Of a stretch of DNA of 64,000 nt, positions 32,486 to 43,216 are shown one piece after another. The stretch is from Spinacia oleracea (taxonomy: Eukaryota > Streptophyta > Magnoliopsida > Caryophyllales > Amaranthaceae). Each line of letters begins with the position of its first letter. The stretch's first letter is position 1. The notes under the pieces are model-generated. The model searched no databases, was not told the origin of the DNA, and saw nothing but the letters and a program-made list of their open reading frames with translations. The position numbers and the translations under genes are program-made. The DNA lies in the NCBI RefSeq assembly GCF_020520425.1, contig NC_079487.1, forward strand, positions 79,675,141-79,739,140. Reading direction: 5' to 3'.

Positions 32486-35099
32486 AATTAAAACTACAAT
32501 TGAAAAGAATAAACAAATAAATAACCATTCACAGTTTCTCTTAATAAACTTAAATTCTAGCATACATGCATAATTCAATGTTCATTAAGCATTTTATTCA
32601 AGTTATGTGTTCCGGCAGGTGTGAATAAAATGATTCCAAGATCCTAAAATCCATTGAAGAATTAAGCACAGTTTGTCGACTCAATCCTAAAACATCTTAG
32701 GTAAGCAAAAACCTTTTGCTAATAGTCTAGAAACTATTCTTGGTTGATAGGCACGTCTAAGAACTTATTAGGTAAACCTATCGATTTTGCCACGACATAA
32801 AAGGACTCCTTACTTATATCGTTGAGTTTCACCAAAACTAACATGTACTCACAATTATTTGTGTACCTTGCCCCTTTAGGACCAATAACTAACACCTCGC
32901 TGAGCGAAAACTATTACTAGATTGATGTAAAGGATATCCAAGCAAGTGTATATTTTGGCATGACACCTTTTAACTCAATTTTTAAGTTTGGAACTTAAGG
33001 CTCTTACTATGTTGGTTAGATTTTAAGTGAACTAAAATCCTTAATCATGCAACATAATCAAGCCACAATCTCATGCATAATTAAGACATATTTAAAGCAT
33101 TAAATAACTTAAAGCATGCATAAGATAAATGTGATCTAGTATGGCCCGACTTCATCTTAAAGCTTCAACTTCAAAGTCCGTCTCGAAAATCTCCGTGGGA
33201 GGCACCATTTTCTTCAAATAGGATAAGCTATAATTAAACTAATTATAACTATTTGATGGTACGCAGACCATATTTGAATTGAAAAACAATTTTGGTACTT
33301 TAGACCTATTACATTCAAATTAATGGTACGCATACCATATTTTCTATCTTATTTGGGCCATACTAGTCACTTCATAACCTGCAAAACAGTACATATACAA
33401 TATATACCATTCACCCATTCATTATCATGAATGGCCCACATAGCTGGTTAGTAAAACACGTTATGCATCACATAAATATTTGCAGCAATTAATCAAGGGC
33501 ACCAATAATCTACAAATTATTCAGTCCTTATTAATTCTAATCAAGTTGTTTTAACCTTAAGGATTTGTAGACCTAATCAAGAGTTTATGACTAAAAGGGC
33601 TCCCACTTAAACCAATAAATTCACATGCTTTACTAATTTTAAACATAAAAATGTATTTCTAGTCTAACCGGAAACATACAAATTTAATTAAAATTTAAAG
33701 CTCATATAAATTTATAATTGAATCCACATATTTAATTTATTTTCAGTCGTATTTAAATTAATTCATAATTTTAATTTTAGTAAAATAATTAGAATAAAGG
33801 AAATTTATTATAATTATAATATTCAAAATTAAAATCCAAGAAAATAATTTAAATTATTAATTTTAAAATTAATTAAAATTACATAAACTGAAAATTTCAA
33901 ATTAAAATTTTAAAACGATCTAATCGTTACACAAGGTACGCAACATCACCATGCAACGCACAGCCATATGCTACACGCACGCAGCCATCGCTTGCCATGT
34001 GCGCGCAGCCTATGTGCTGCGTCGCATCCGCTACTGCTCACCATCGCAAGGCATCATCGAAGCACGCTCGCTGCTCACCATCGCTGGGCGCGCGCCAGCG
34101 CTCGCTGCGCGCGAGGCTTCGATGCAGTCGTAGCGCTCGTCGCACGCGAGCCAGCGCTCGCTGCGCGCGAGGCTTCGATCGCTGCGCGAGGCAGTCGCCC
34201 ACATGCGCATAGCACTCGACACAGGGCAACGTGTTGCCTTGTGCTCGTGTTCCATGGCCCTTACTCGTTGCATCGTACCGCATGGGCGACGAGCTCCCTT
34301 GCTCGTCGTCGCATGCCCGCACTATACAACACCCCTTAAGGGTAACACGTAGCGTCCATTGCTTTGTGCGTGCAAGTTATATGAGCGAATCGCATAAAAA
34401 TTAAAAATTTGTTTTCAAAATTAATGACAAATTAATAAATCATATTAATTTCATAATTTTAGGGCGAAAAATCGAAAATTTATTAATTAATTGATTTCCG
34501 ATTAACATGGATTCAAGTCTAGGTCATAAAAATTTAAAATTTAACACAAATTTACAATTTTATGGTGGTTTTTAATCATAGGTATCTAATTAAATTATTA
34601 ACTAATTATGAAAATCAAATTAATTCTAAATTATTCCAATTTTCAACAAATTAATCATAATTACAAATTAGATTGCATAATTAACAAGGCTAGGCATTCA
34701 AATTTGTTAAACATATACAGTAGGTCAATAAAAAATTCAAGATTTAACAACAAGAATCGCAAATATTTAATTTAACATCTTAAATTTACAAAATTTTGCG
34801 TTCGAAAAACTAAAACCTCCGAAAAGTCATAGTTAGGCTTCGAATTTGAGAATTCTGGGTTCGGCCGAAAAATACTAGTTTTGTCAAAATTTTAGAATGC
34901 CTTTTACATGCGGAATTGACACAAAAATCACTCGATTTGGATGAGTAACGAAGAAACTGCCAAAAAACTGCGTACATATAATTAAATAAACGCAATTTGC
35001 AATTAATTAACAATTACGAAAATAAATCACCCCTTTTAATTCTTGCAAATTTGTAATATTTAACCATGTTTATGCAATTTAGATTATGAAAATAATAAG
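32486..35099 (-). other. Copia-B leader (PBS to gag), 2.6 kb
   Basis: A long untranslated region between primer site and gag, mostly AT-rich with no credible ORF. The exception is the GC-rich island at about 33940-34370. Leaders this long are unusual for copia elements, which usually start gag soon after the PBS, so this may be a later addition. Confidence 0.6.
33940..34370. repeat. GC-rich island with short direct repeats in the copia-B leader
   Basis: An abrupt switch from AT-rich DNA to a block rich in gcgc, gctcgc and cgcgcg words. The phrase ccagcgctcgctgcgcgcga occurs twice (about 34093 and 34151), each time followed by ggcttcgat. Open frames on both strands here, up to 123 codons, are by-products of high GC and have no domain. 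Confidence 0.7.
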
Positions 35100-35115
35100 A
35101 GGCTCGTGATACCAC
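35100..35115 (-). other. Copia-B primer binding site
   Basis: On the minus strand, directly after the 5' LTR end (CCTAACA), the sequence reads GTGGTATCACGAGCC. It matches the usual tRNA-iMet-complementary site TGGTATCAGAGC apart from a small insertion. Confidence 0.75.
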
Positions 35116-36494
35116 TGTTAGGTTATGATACATATGACAAAACATAAATCATGCGGAAAACCTTAATGCCAGGAAACATATTATTTACACATAATCATTT
35201 AGCATAATTTAGGAGCATACACTTTGTAGCGTGCCCTCCCTAGCTGCGCCCGAACCGAACAAGAACAAGCCTTTAAAACTCCAAATGTCGTCCCTCCGTA
35301 GATAGTCCACAGTACGTCCGGATCCGCCTCAAGTTAGACCAACTAGAATCGCCCTTAAGGTTACTAGGAATTTCGGCTATTGTGTTTGCAAGTGTATGGC
35401 TGATTTTTCTTTCAAAAACTTACCCTTTGAATACTTCAATTGTATCTATAAATTATGACCCTAGGCACTTATTTATAGAGGTATGGAAAAGGAATTATAA
35501 TCCTATTAGGATATTAATTAGTTTAATTAGAATCCTGCTAGGACTCTATTAAATAATAATTATCTAATAGTTTTAGGATTTAATCATATATCGAATCCCG
35601 ATTGCTTTAGGATTCCCGCACAAGCATTGCACGAGCACCGTACACCCGCGCAAGCCTTGCGGCCCACGCTAGGCGCACAGCGCTCGACCCACTGCTGCTG
35701 TGCTCTCGCGCGCGCGCCCCAGGCCTTGGCTGGGCCTGGCCTTGCGCTGGGCCTGGTCGAGGCTTGGCGTGCGATGGTGCGTGTGGCTCGCTGGTCGATG
35801 GCCTGGCTTCGTGCTGGGCCTTCGTCTAGCGGGCCTCGTCCGATGCTAATTCGTACGATACGCTTCCGATTAAATTCCCGATTCCGGAATTCATTTCCGA
35901 TACGAACAATATTTAATATTTCCGATTCCGAAATTAATTTCCGTTTCGAACAAATATTTAATATTTCCGTTTCCGGAATTATTTTCCGATTCCGATAATA
36001 TTTCCGATTCTGACAATATTTCCGTTTCCGGCAATATTTCCGATTCTGGCAATATTTTCATTTCCGATAATATTTTCCGATACGTACCATGTTTCCGTTT
36101 CCGGCAACATCTACGACTTGGATAATATTTATATTTCCGATACGATCCATATTTCCGTTTCCGGCAATATCATCGTTTTCGGAGTATTCACTTGCTTGTG
36201 ACGATCTCAGCTCCCACTGAAACCAAGATCCGTCGATTCCGAATATCCATAGATAGAGTATTTAATGCCATTAAATACTTGATCCGTTTACGTACTATTT
36301 GTGTGACCCTACGGGTTCAGTCAAGAGTAAATTGTGGATTAATATCATTAATTCCACTTGAACTGAAGCGGCCTCTAGCTAGGCATTCAGCTCACTTGAT
36401 CTCACTGAATTATTAACTTGTTAATTAATACTGAACCGCATTTATTAGACTTAACATTGAATGCATACTTGGACCAAGGGCATTATTTCCTTCA
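35116..36494 (-). repeat. Copia-B 5' LTR
   Basis: A 1379-bp partner of 7921-9297, nearly identical and bounded by TSD agagc at 36495-36499. A minus-strand TATA box at about 35470-35477 lies downstream of the GC block (about 35640-35840) and the TTCCG array (about 35872-36181). Confidence 0.92.
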
Positions 36495-36499
36495 AGAGC

Positions 36500-37196
36500 T
36501 CCTTCTCATAAACGGACAATTTCTGCCATCTTGGACCAAGTGTCCTGCTAATAAATGCAAGAGGGTGACCTGATTGCATGAGTACAACACCAATACCAAC
36601 AATAGAAGCATATGTTTCCACTATGAATACAGTAGAGAAATCAGGCACAGCCAGGACTTGAGCAGAAAATAAAGCTTCTTTCAAAGTCTCAAATGCCAAT
36701 TGAGCTTCTGTGTTCCAACCAAAATTACCATGCGTAAGCAACCCATGCAGAGGTTTACATATAGAAGCATAGTTTTTAACAAACTTTCTATAATACCCGG
36801 TCAAACCCAAAAAACTTCTAAGCTCTTTAACTGTCTTAGGGGTAGGCCACTTGGCTATTGCTTCCACCTTTTTAGGATCAGTTTCAACCCCTGCTAGTGA
36901 TATAAAATGGCCTAAATATTCAACTTTATCAATCACAAGACTACACTTGCTAGCTTTCGCATACATTGAATTTTTCTGCATAAGTTGAAAAACATCTTCA
37001 AGATGTTGCATGTGGTCTTGCTTAGTCTTACTGTAGACTAAAATATCATCAAAGAAAACAAGCACACATCTTCTAAGGAGTGGTTTAAACACATTATTCA
37101 TCCAACTTTGGAAAGAGGTCGAGGCCTTAGTTAAGCCAAAAGGCATAACTAAGAACTCATAGTGGCCTGTATGAGTTTTGAAGGCTGTTTTGAAGA
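36500..37196 (-). pseudogene. Gypsy-A RT and RNase H segment
   Basis: Between the copia-B insertion (36494) and solo LTR D (37202) the minus strand encodes the second half of gypsy RT and the start of RNase H: MPFGLTKASTSFQSWMN, the FFDDILVYSK active site, YLGHFISLAGVETDP, ELRSFLGLTGYYRKFVKN, then GHPLAFISRTLGPRW and SVYEKELL, where copia-B cuts it. The segment is open throughout (231 codons from 37146), so its own damage is only the insertions at either end. Confidence 0.88.
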
Positions 37197-37553
37197 CATC
37201 ATGTAATACCTCGTATTTTTATAATAATTATAAATATATTTTATTATATTTATAAAGCATTTTATGATTTTTAGAAATTATTTCGCATTTAAATATTATT
37301 TAAATGTATGTGAATTAATTAGAATATTTATTATTTTAATTAATTATGAAACGAATTTAATTTTCGAGTCGGGAAATTTAATGGAGTCGCAAGTAATTTC
37401 AAAGGTTTGGGTTTTTAAATAAAAGTCCAACTCGTTTTATTAAACGAGCACAATCAAAAGAATTTAATTCTAAACACTAAAGCTAGCCCAATCATTTAAT
37501 TGCTAAGCCCAATATCAAATTCCTAAGCTTAGCCCACTAGGGATTTGGGAGCC

Positions 37554-37561
37554 TATAAATA
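37554..37561 (+). promoter_or_regulatory. TATA box of solo LTR D
   Basis: TATAAATA in the context gagcctataaataggactcc, followed by a pyrimidine-rich stretch where transcription could start. It is the best promoter-like word in the LTR. Confidence 0.55.
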
Positions 37562-37945
37562 GGACTCCCCTCATTAAATTATCCCCTTATTTTTCATTAA
37601 ACCTTTCCTCCTTTACTTGCCCAACACTCCTCTCTCTCTCTTCTCTCCCTTGTGCCCGGCTCCCCTCACCTGCACAGCACGAGCACTTTCGTGCCTTGTG
37701 CTGTCGTGCCTTGTGCCTCTCGCACACAATCGTTGCCCCTTCCCCTCGTCGCTCCTCTCGCCCTCGCGCAGCGCAGCACGCCAGTGTTGTTGCGCACTGT
37801 TGTTGTTGTTGTTGTTGTTGTTGTCGTGCGCTGCTGTGCCGCTGCCCCTCTCGCCCAGCCACACACGCGCACTCGTCCCTCTCGTTCCGCGCTCAGCGCG
37901 CCCTGCTGATGCCTTCGCTCTTCGTCCGCGCGCGCATACACGCAT

Positions 37946-37947
<2 letters not shown>

Positions 37948-38023
<76 letters not shown>

Positions 38024-38048
38024 TGTGTGTGTGTGTGTGTGTGTGTGT
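37948..38048. repeat. (GT)n microsatellite
   Basis: About 100 bp of GT with one interruption (gtct, about 38022), inside solo LTR D. It follows a CT/TTG-rich tract (37620-37830) with ten TTG units at 37800-37823. Cys/Val repeat ORFs in this area come from it. Confidence 0.95.
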
Positions 38049-40247
38049 TCTTGTTCGTTCGTTCGATTTTTCGCCCGATCACATTCAATTCGTGGTTGTT
38101 CCGTGCTATAGGCCAGATTGGTATAATTCTCTTCTTCCTTACCTATCCTATTTCAATTCCGTATTTTAAATTATATTATTATTATTGTTTTGAATAATTA
38201 AAATGCTGGAAAACGGTTGTGAACATCGTATTGGATGATTTACATGTTTTGATTTTGAGGCGTATTTTAATTATTAAAGTATGAAATTTCAGATTCACTT
38301 ATTTAATAAAGACTTGATTTTTATGGTGTTAAATTGATTTTATTGGAGAATCAAGGTTAGTGTTTTGACCTAGACCTAAAGGGTCAATTGATTAGCAAAT
38401 TAGGTGATTGATTTAATTATGATAATCAATATATTTTCAGATTTATAAAAAGGTTTAAAGTGTCGATTTTTATTGATTTTAAGGGTGGAAAAAGTATGTT
38501 TTCATACTAGGGTGTAGTTTTGCAAATTGAGACAATTAATTTATTAAAGAACGATTAAATTCTAATTATCGTCAAGGTTTTATATTTCATAAAAGTTGCT
38601 AGAAATTTAATGAACATGGAAATAATTAAGGTTTCATTATTTTGATGATAGGAGGTGATTTCTAAGTGAGTGATCGTGTTCGCAAAGTGGCCCCTACACT
38701 TAGATATTCAAGGTACGTACAAGTCTAGGGCGACCACATTATTTGTCAAGGGACATTACATTATTATTTATTGATGTGAATTATATTACGTGAACTTGGT
38801 GAATTCATATTTGATTGGTGGACAATCATGTGAATTATTATTATTGGAATTATTGATTTGTTGATTGAACAAGAATGTTGGGACTATTGTGAATATGGAT
38901 TTCATTGTCAATCATGTTGTTCAATATTTATTGCATGTATGGTTTGTTGCACATGCAAGGGATGGATTATTTTTTATTATGCTATTGTACGGGATGTCTA
39001 GCATACTTTTGAGCCAATTATTCGTGCCTCGTTGTACTATTTATTTTACCACATGTGAAGGGTTCGCTCACTTAAGCCACCGCACATGTAGGGTTCAGTT
39101 GGGAATGTTTTATATGAAATGAATTAGGATTTGTCGTGCTAGGGCACAACCCTCATGTTAACAGGCATGATGTGGAATCTCACCTTTTGTGAGAAGGAAC
39201 TTGGTAGTAATTTCACTACGTCTTGATTTATTGATCACAAGTCCTAATGGATTAAAATGAGATTGTTTTGGTTGTCGTTTATTAAATGTATGTATGTATG
39301 TGTGTTGGTTTGAGGTCTCGAGTTCGCTATTAATAAAATATTAATAAACGTAAAGTGCAACCAGAACAAGCTTCAAAACTCTTGGAACGTATATACCTCG
39401 AGTGTGAACAATGGGGGGAGACTTGCCGGAAAACTCGATCTCCTACTAATGATACAAGACGTTGTTTCATTTAATTTATGCGCTGGAATTCCGTCGGTAT
39501 AGCCCGACACTCGGTATGGTCCGATATTTATTATATTATTTATTATGGTGTTTGGTGGGCTCCCAACACCCTTCCTTTTATGGAAATTTCTTTTGGCCCG
39601 TTCGAAGCTTATTCTAGTTAAATTGTGAGTCAAGAGTCGAGTCAAGAGTCAAGTCTTGTATTCATGATTTGTTTGTTAGTTATTAAATGGCTTTTGCATG
39701 TGGATTAGTATTTTAGCGAGTGATGCATGTTTATAATTTTCTTTCACTCTAGCCTTGTAAGTACTCATCTTTTGCTGACTACGTGCTTTATGTCTCTTGG
39801 TCATGGCCTTCGCCTTAATGACCCTATGGTGATCCATCATTGCACTTGCATTGTTGGGGAGTAGATTTAATTTAGCAGGTTGGTAGAACAAAGTACGATC
39901 GAAATCATGTAGCTTGGGATGGTTGAGAGTTGCATTCTTTTGTGCTTTGGAAACTATTTTAATACTTTAATCTCGTATTGCCTTCGTGGTTTGAATTATA
40001 CTTTAATCATGTTTTGAGTTGTTGGATTTCCAATACTTTGGTTTTGGGCCGTTATGGTTCCAATTTGTAGGAGGCCTCAATTATTATTTATGTTGGTTTG
40101 AAAGTTAGTTATTATCAAATTCTGCTGCGTAATTCTGGTACTAGCCTTAACCATTATCATTGTGGCGGTAATACTTTAGTAATTCCTTTATTTTAAGTTG
40201 GAAAATAGTTTTATAAAAGCAAGGGATGATTAGGGTGTTACACATCA

Positions 40248-40860
40248 TCTGAATGAACTCTAAGTTGATGGCACCCCGCCCTTAGATCAAGCTTGCTGAA
40301 CACAGTAGCTCCTGCCAACTCATCTATCAACTCCTCCACGACAGGGATTGGAAATTTTTCCTTGACCGTCTTGTTGTTCAACTCTCTATAATCTACACAC
40401 AACCTCCATGTTCCATCTTTCTTTCAAACAAGAACAACAGGAGAAGCAAAAGGACTGTTGTTGGGTTGAATAATCCCTCTGTCATGCATTTCTTGCACCA
40501 ATTGCTCAATCACATCCCTTTGTTTTAAGGGATATCTATAGGGCTTAATGCTAACAGGAGACACATTAGGAAGGAGAGGGATTTTGTGATCAAACAACCC
40601 TCTATGAGGAGGAAGATCCATAGGATCATCAAACACTGTGCTATACTTTTATTTGAGTTTCTCTAACTCAACGTTTTCACACTGTAACTGCAACTGATTA
40701 CAAGAAGATTGAACAGAACAATCCATCAGTTGCAGAAAACAAAGTTGAGCAGCTGAATTAATGGCCTTGCCACATGCCTTTCCTTCCAAGATCTTTACTC
40801 TACTAGGTGGAGTACCTTTTAATACAAAAGATTCCCCACTCAGGTTAAAACTCATCATCA
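40248..40860 (-). pseudogene. Gypsy-A protease-RT linker and RT start
   Basis: The minus strand encodes HKIPLLPNVSPVSIKPYRYP and RGIIQPNNSPFASPVVLV at 40424-40636, the N-terminal RT motif region. An in-frame stop follows the last motif, then [13 protein letters not shown] and YRELN-like coding up to the solo LTR D junction at 40247. Upstream, 40649-40858 is linker sequence, separated by a stop. Confidence 0.78.
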
Positions 40861-40864
40861 GCTG

Positions 40865-41266
40865 CTAAAAATCCCAGTTAATCTGCCCCAAAGTACTCAA
40901 CCATTGCACACCTAACACCATATCACACCCTCCTAAAGGTATCAACATCACCTCAGCCACAAATGATTTCTTATTCATTGTCCAAGCAAACTCAACACAC
41001 CTATGATTACACACAATCTGATTTCCATCAGCTACTGTAATAGACTGAGTGGGTATGTTTTCCAATGTACAACCTATCTTTTGAGCTAAAGATAAGTCCA
41101 AGAAGTTATGTGTACTTCTAGAATCAATAAAAATATGTAAGGGTTTATTTTTCACAACTCCTACCACTCTCATCGTGTGAAAGTTCTGGTTACCAGCCAA
41201 AGCACTGACAGAGATCACAGGTTCTGTCAACTGCTTATCGCTCTCACCCAGCTCTTCATCCTCCAT
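40865..41266 (-). pseudogene. Gypsy-A protease region
   Basis: 133 codons with a retropepsin-like core LHIFIDSRSTHNFLDL (the catalytic Asp is present, but the usual Gly of the DSG triad is Arg) and DMVLGVQWLSTLG (the second hydrophobic-Gly motif). The Gly-to-Arg change would be expected to inactivate the enzyme. Stops separate it from gag (zinc-finger remnant at about 41300-41400, KGLCFYCD) and from RT. Confidence 0.8.
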
Positions 41267-41430
41267 ACCCCTTGCTTCATCAGAATCTCCTAGAAACTCA
41301 ACTGTAAAAGTTGTGGCTCCTTAAACTTACAATTATGACCTCTCACAAATTTTTAATCACAGTAGAAACATAACCCTTTTGCTATTTTTTCAGCTCTAAC
41401 ATCATGGGGAACATGAGTTTTAGTTATTGC

Positions 41431-42213
41431 TTAAGATGATTTAGTTTGTGGAATAGGTAGTAAGGGAGGTTTGTTGGCATTATTGTTGTAAGAAAGTGCT
41501 TGTAAAGGCTTAGGATTATAGGTTGTTTGTGGGTTTGTAAATTTGTAGGTTTTATGAAAATTTTGAGATAATGCTTGCTCTTCTGCGAACCTAGCATATT
41601 CTACAGCTTTGGCAATATTATTAGGTTTGAAAGCTCTCACAAAAGGCTTAATAGATGGTTTAAGACCTCCTACAAAGATTTCTAAAATGTATGAACCAGG
41701 TAGAGCATGATTACGTTGCATCATGATGGACCTTAAGCTTTCAAACTCATAAAGATATACCTCCAAATCACCCATCTGTTGCAGCTTATTAAACTGTTCT
41801 ACAACATTCAAACTCCTAGTATCTTGAAATCTAGCAGACAAATCAATAATGAAATCATCCCAATCAACATGTTTTCTTACAGAAAAATAACTCGAGACCC
41901 AATTCTCAGCCTTATCTGTCATATAAAGAGAAGCCAAATCTACTCTTTGTTCATCGGGTATTTTGCACAAATTGAAGTACCTCATACATTTTTTAATCCA
42001 GATTCTAGGATTAACTCCATCAAACTTAGGAAACTCAAGTTTGGGAATAATACCTTGAATATGATGTCTGGGCCTTGGACTGAAGTCAGAACCATCAATA
42101 TGTGCAGAATTTGAAGCAGCATCTTTCAATTCTCTCATCATCCGCAACAAGTTTTGCATCATTTTGGCTTGATCTTCCAACTTTTTCTCCAAGGATTTCA
42201 CATGATCTTCCAT
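41431..42213 (-). CDS. gag: Gypsy-A gag
   Basis: Minus-strand ATG at 42213. 260 codons with an N-terminal coiled coil (VKSLEKKLEDQAKMMQNLLR, residues 4-23), a 'KLEFPKFDGVNPRIWIKK' entry, and the retrotransposon-gag core ('KAENWVSSYFSVRKHVDW', VVEQFNKLQQMGDLEVYLYE, 'LEIFVGGLKPSIKPFVRA'). A stop after TKSS at 41431 cuts it before the zinc finger. The ATG lies about 190 bp downstream of the 5' LTR and PBS, as expected for this class. Confidence 0.85.
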   Translation of the reverse strand: MEDHVKSLEKKLEDQAKMMQNLLRMMRELKDAASNSAHIDGSDFSPRPRHHIQGIIPKLEFPKFDGVNPRIWIKKCMRYFNLCKIPDEQRVDLASLYMTDKAENWVSSYFSVRKHVDWDDFIIDLSARFQDTRSLNVVEQFNKLQQMGDLEVYLYEFESLRSIMMQRNHALPGSYILEIFVGGLKPSIKPFVRAFKPNNIAKAVEYARFAEEQALSQNFHKTYKFTNPQTTYNPKPLQALSYNNNANKPPLLPIPQTKSS

Positions 42214-42386
42214 GGCTACAAATTTTCTAGTTACAGGCGCCAGAATGAAAAGTTTTCACCAGCAATTCTTCATAAGACCCTCAGCTGATTTAGCCAATTT
42301 CAGCTAGAAAAGTTATATTTCACTTGCACATTTTATCAAACACTTAACGTGCAATCAAGAAACAACAATGGCATTGTTGAATCGAT

Positions 42387-42403
42387 TTTGGCTTTGATAC
42401 CAA
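42387..42403 (-). other. Gypsy-A primer binding site
   Basis: Minus-strand sequence after the 5' LTR reads TTGGTATCAAAGCC, a tRNA-Met-type primer site one or two bases from consensus. Confidence 0.75.
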
Positions 42404-42517
42404 TGATGCAGGATAGCAAATCCTACTAAGATAGAACAGAGGTAGAAGAAGTAAAATAGACTTTCAAAGAGAAGAGAGATTAAGAATCTAGAAGAAAAGA
42501 GAGGGTTCAAAATAAGG

Positions 42518-42581
<64 letters not shown>

Positions 42582-42748
42582 GTTTCTATTCATGAATGAA
42601 TCAATCCCCTCAGATATTACAAGTATTTATACAGTTCACAACAACAGAAAGAGAAAACAACATAATACAGAATAACAGAATTTGATGCTAACAGCTTTTG
42701 GCTCCAAAAGTCTGTTTTACAATTTGATATTTATTCCTACCCTTATCA
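42404..42748 (-). repeat. Gypsy-A 5' LTR
   Basis: A 345-bp partner of 5849-6183. It holds a (GA)n tract at about 42520-42577, longer than in the 3' LTR. TSD tatta follows at 42749-42753. Confidence 0.9.
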
Positions 42749-42753
42749 TATTA

Positions 42754-43216
42754 TATATGCCTAATGAATGAAAAGAAAACCGGTAGTTACAGCCGCTACT
42801 TTTACCAAACACCATTACTACCGTCTTCTATTTTAACAGCTAACTTTTACCCATTACTAGTTGACCGTTGTCCGTGCTTTAGTCGCTATCCGCTACTCAA
42901 CCGTTACCCGCTATCACTAGTTTTACCGAACATGGCATTAGCCTAAATTCAAACCGAACAAGCACTTAGATTAGTCTGAAATCTAAATCAAACACCGAAT
43001 AGACACCCATCGCCCAGACATTATTTTTGTGGTTGTTTATGTGGTCTACCGTTCAACACAAGCTCATTCGCAAAATAAAAAACAGTTCACCACACTCTAG
43101 CGAAACACCATATGCAGCTTCGCGCGCGGGGGGCTACGTTGTCTGTATTGGCGTAGACCCACCATCTGAAATCAAAGTCGTATAATTTATCACACATCAA
43201 TACCAACGCTCAGATT
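42754..43216. other. Spacer right of the nest
   Basis: The first bases may be the remaining copia-1 LTR. 42780-42940 is rich in accgctac, ttaccaaac and accgaac words like a MITE remnant, without clear ends. No gene is seen. Confidence 0.3.

Larger units (their letters stand above)
37202..40242 (+). mobile_element. Solo LTR D: 3.04-kb Ty3/gypsy-type LTR in gypsy-A RT
   Basis: Starts TGTAATACCTCG and ends AGGGTGTTACA, with an exact 5-bp TSD, catca, at 37197-37201 and 40243-40247. It carries no gag or pol motif. The end sequences resemble those of the gypsy-C LTR, but the bodies differ, so it comes from another large-LTR family, probably also a chromovirus. A TATA box lies at 37554-37561. It splits the gypsy-A RT between LDLRAG..-type and TGHYEFL-type motifs. 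A complete element without coding capacity is an alternative, but I see no internal pair of LTRs. Confidence 0.85.

Noticed and set aside
33951..34339. Overlapping Arg/Ala-rich ORFs
   Set aside because: They arise on all frames of a GC-rich island; no start context, no motif, and the surrounding leader is non-coding.
37617..38197. Cys/Val-repeat open frames on both strands
   Set aside because: They are translations of the (GT)n and TTG/CT-rich microsatellites inside solo LTR D and have no domain.
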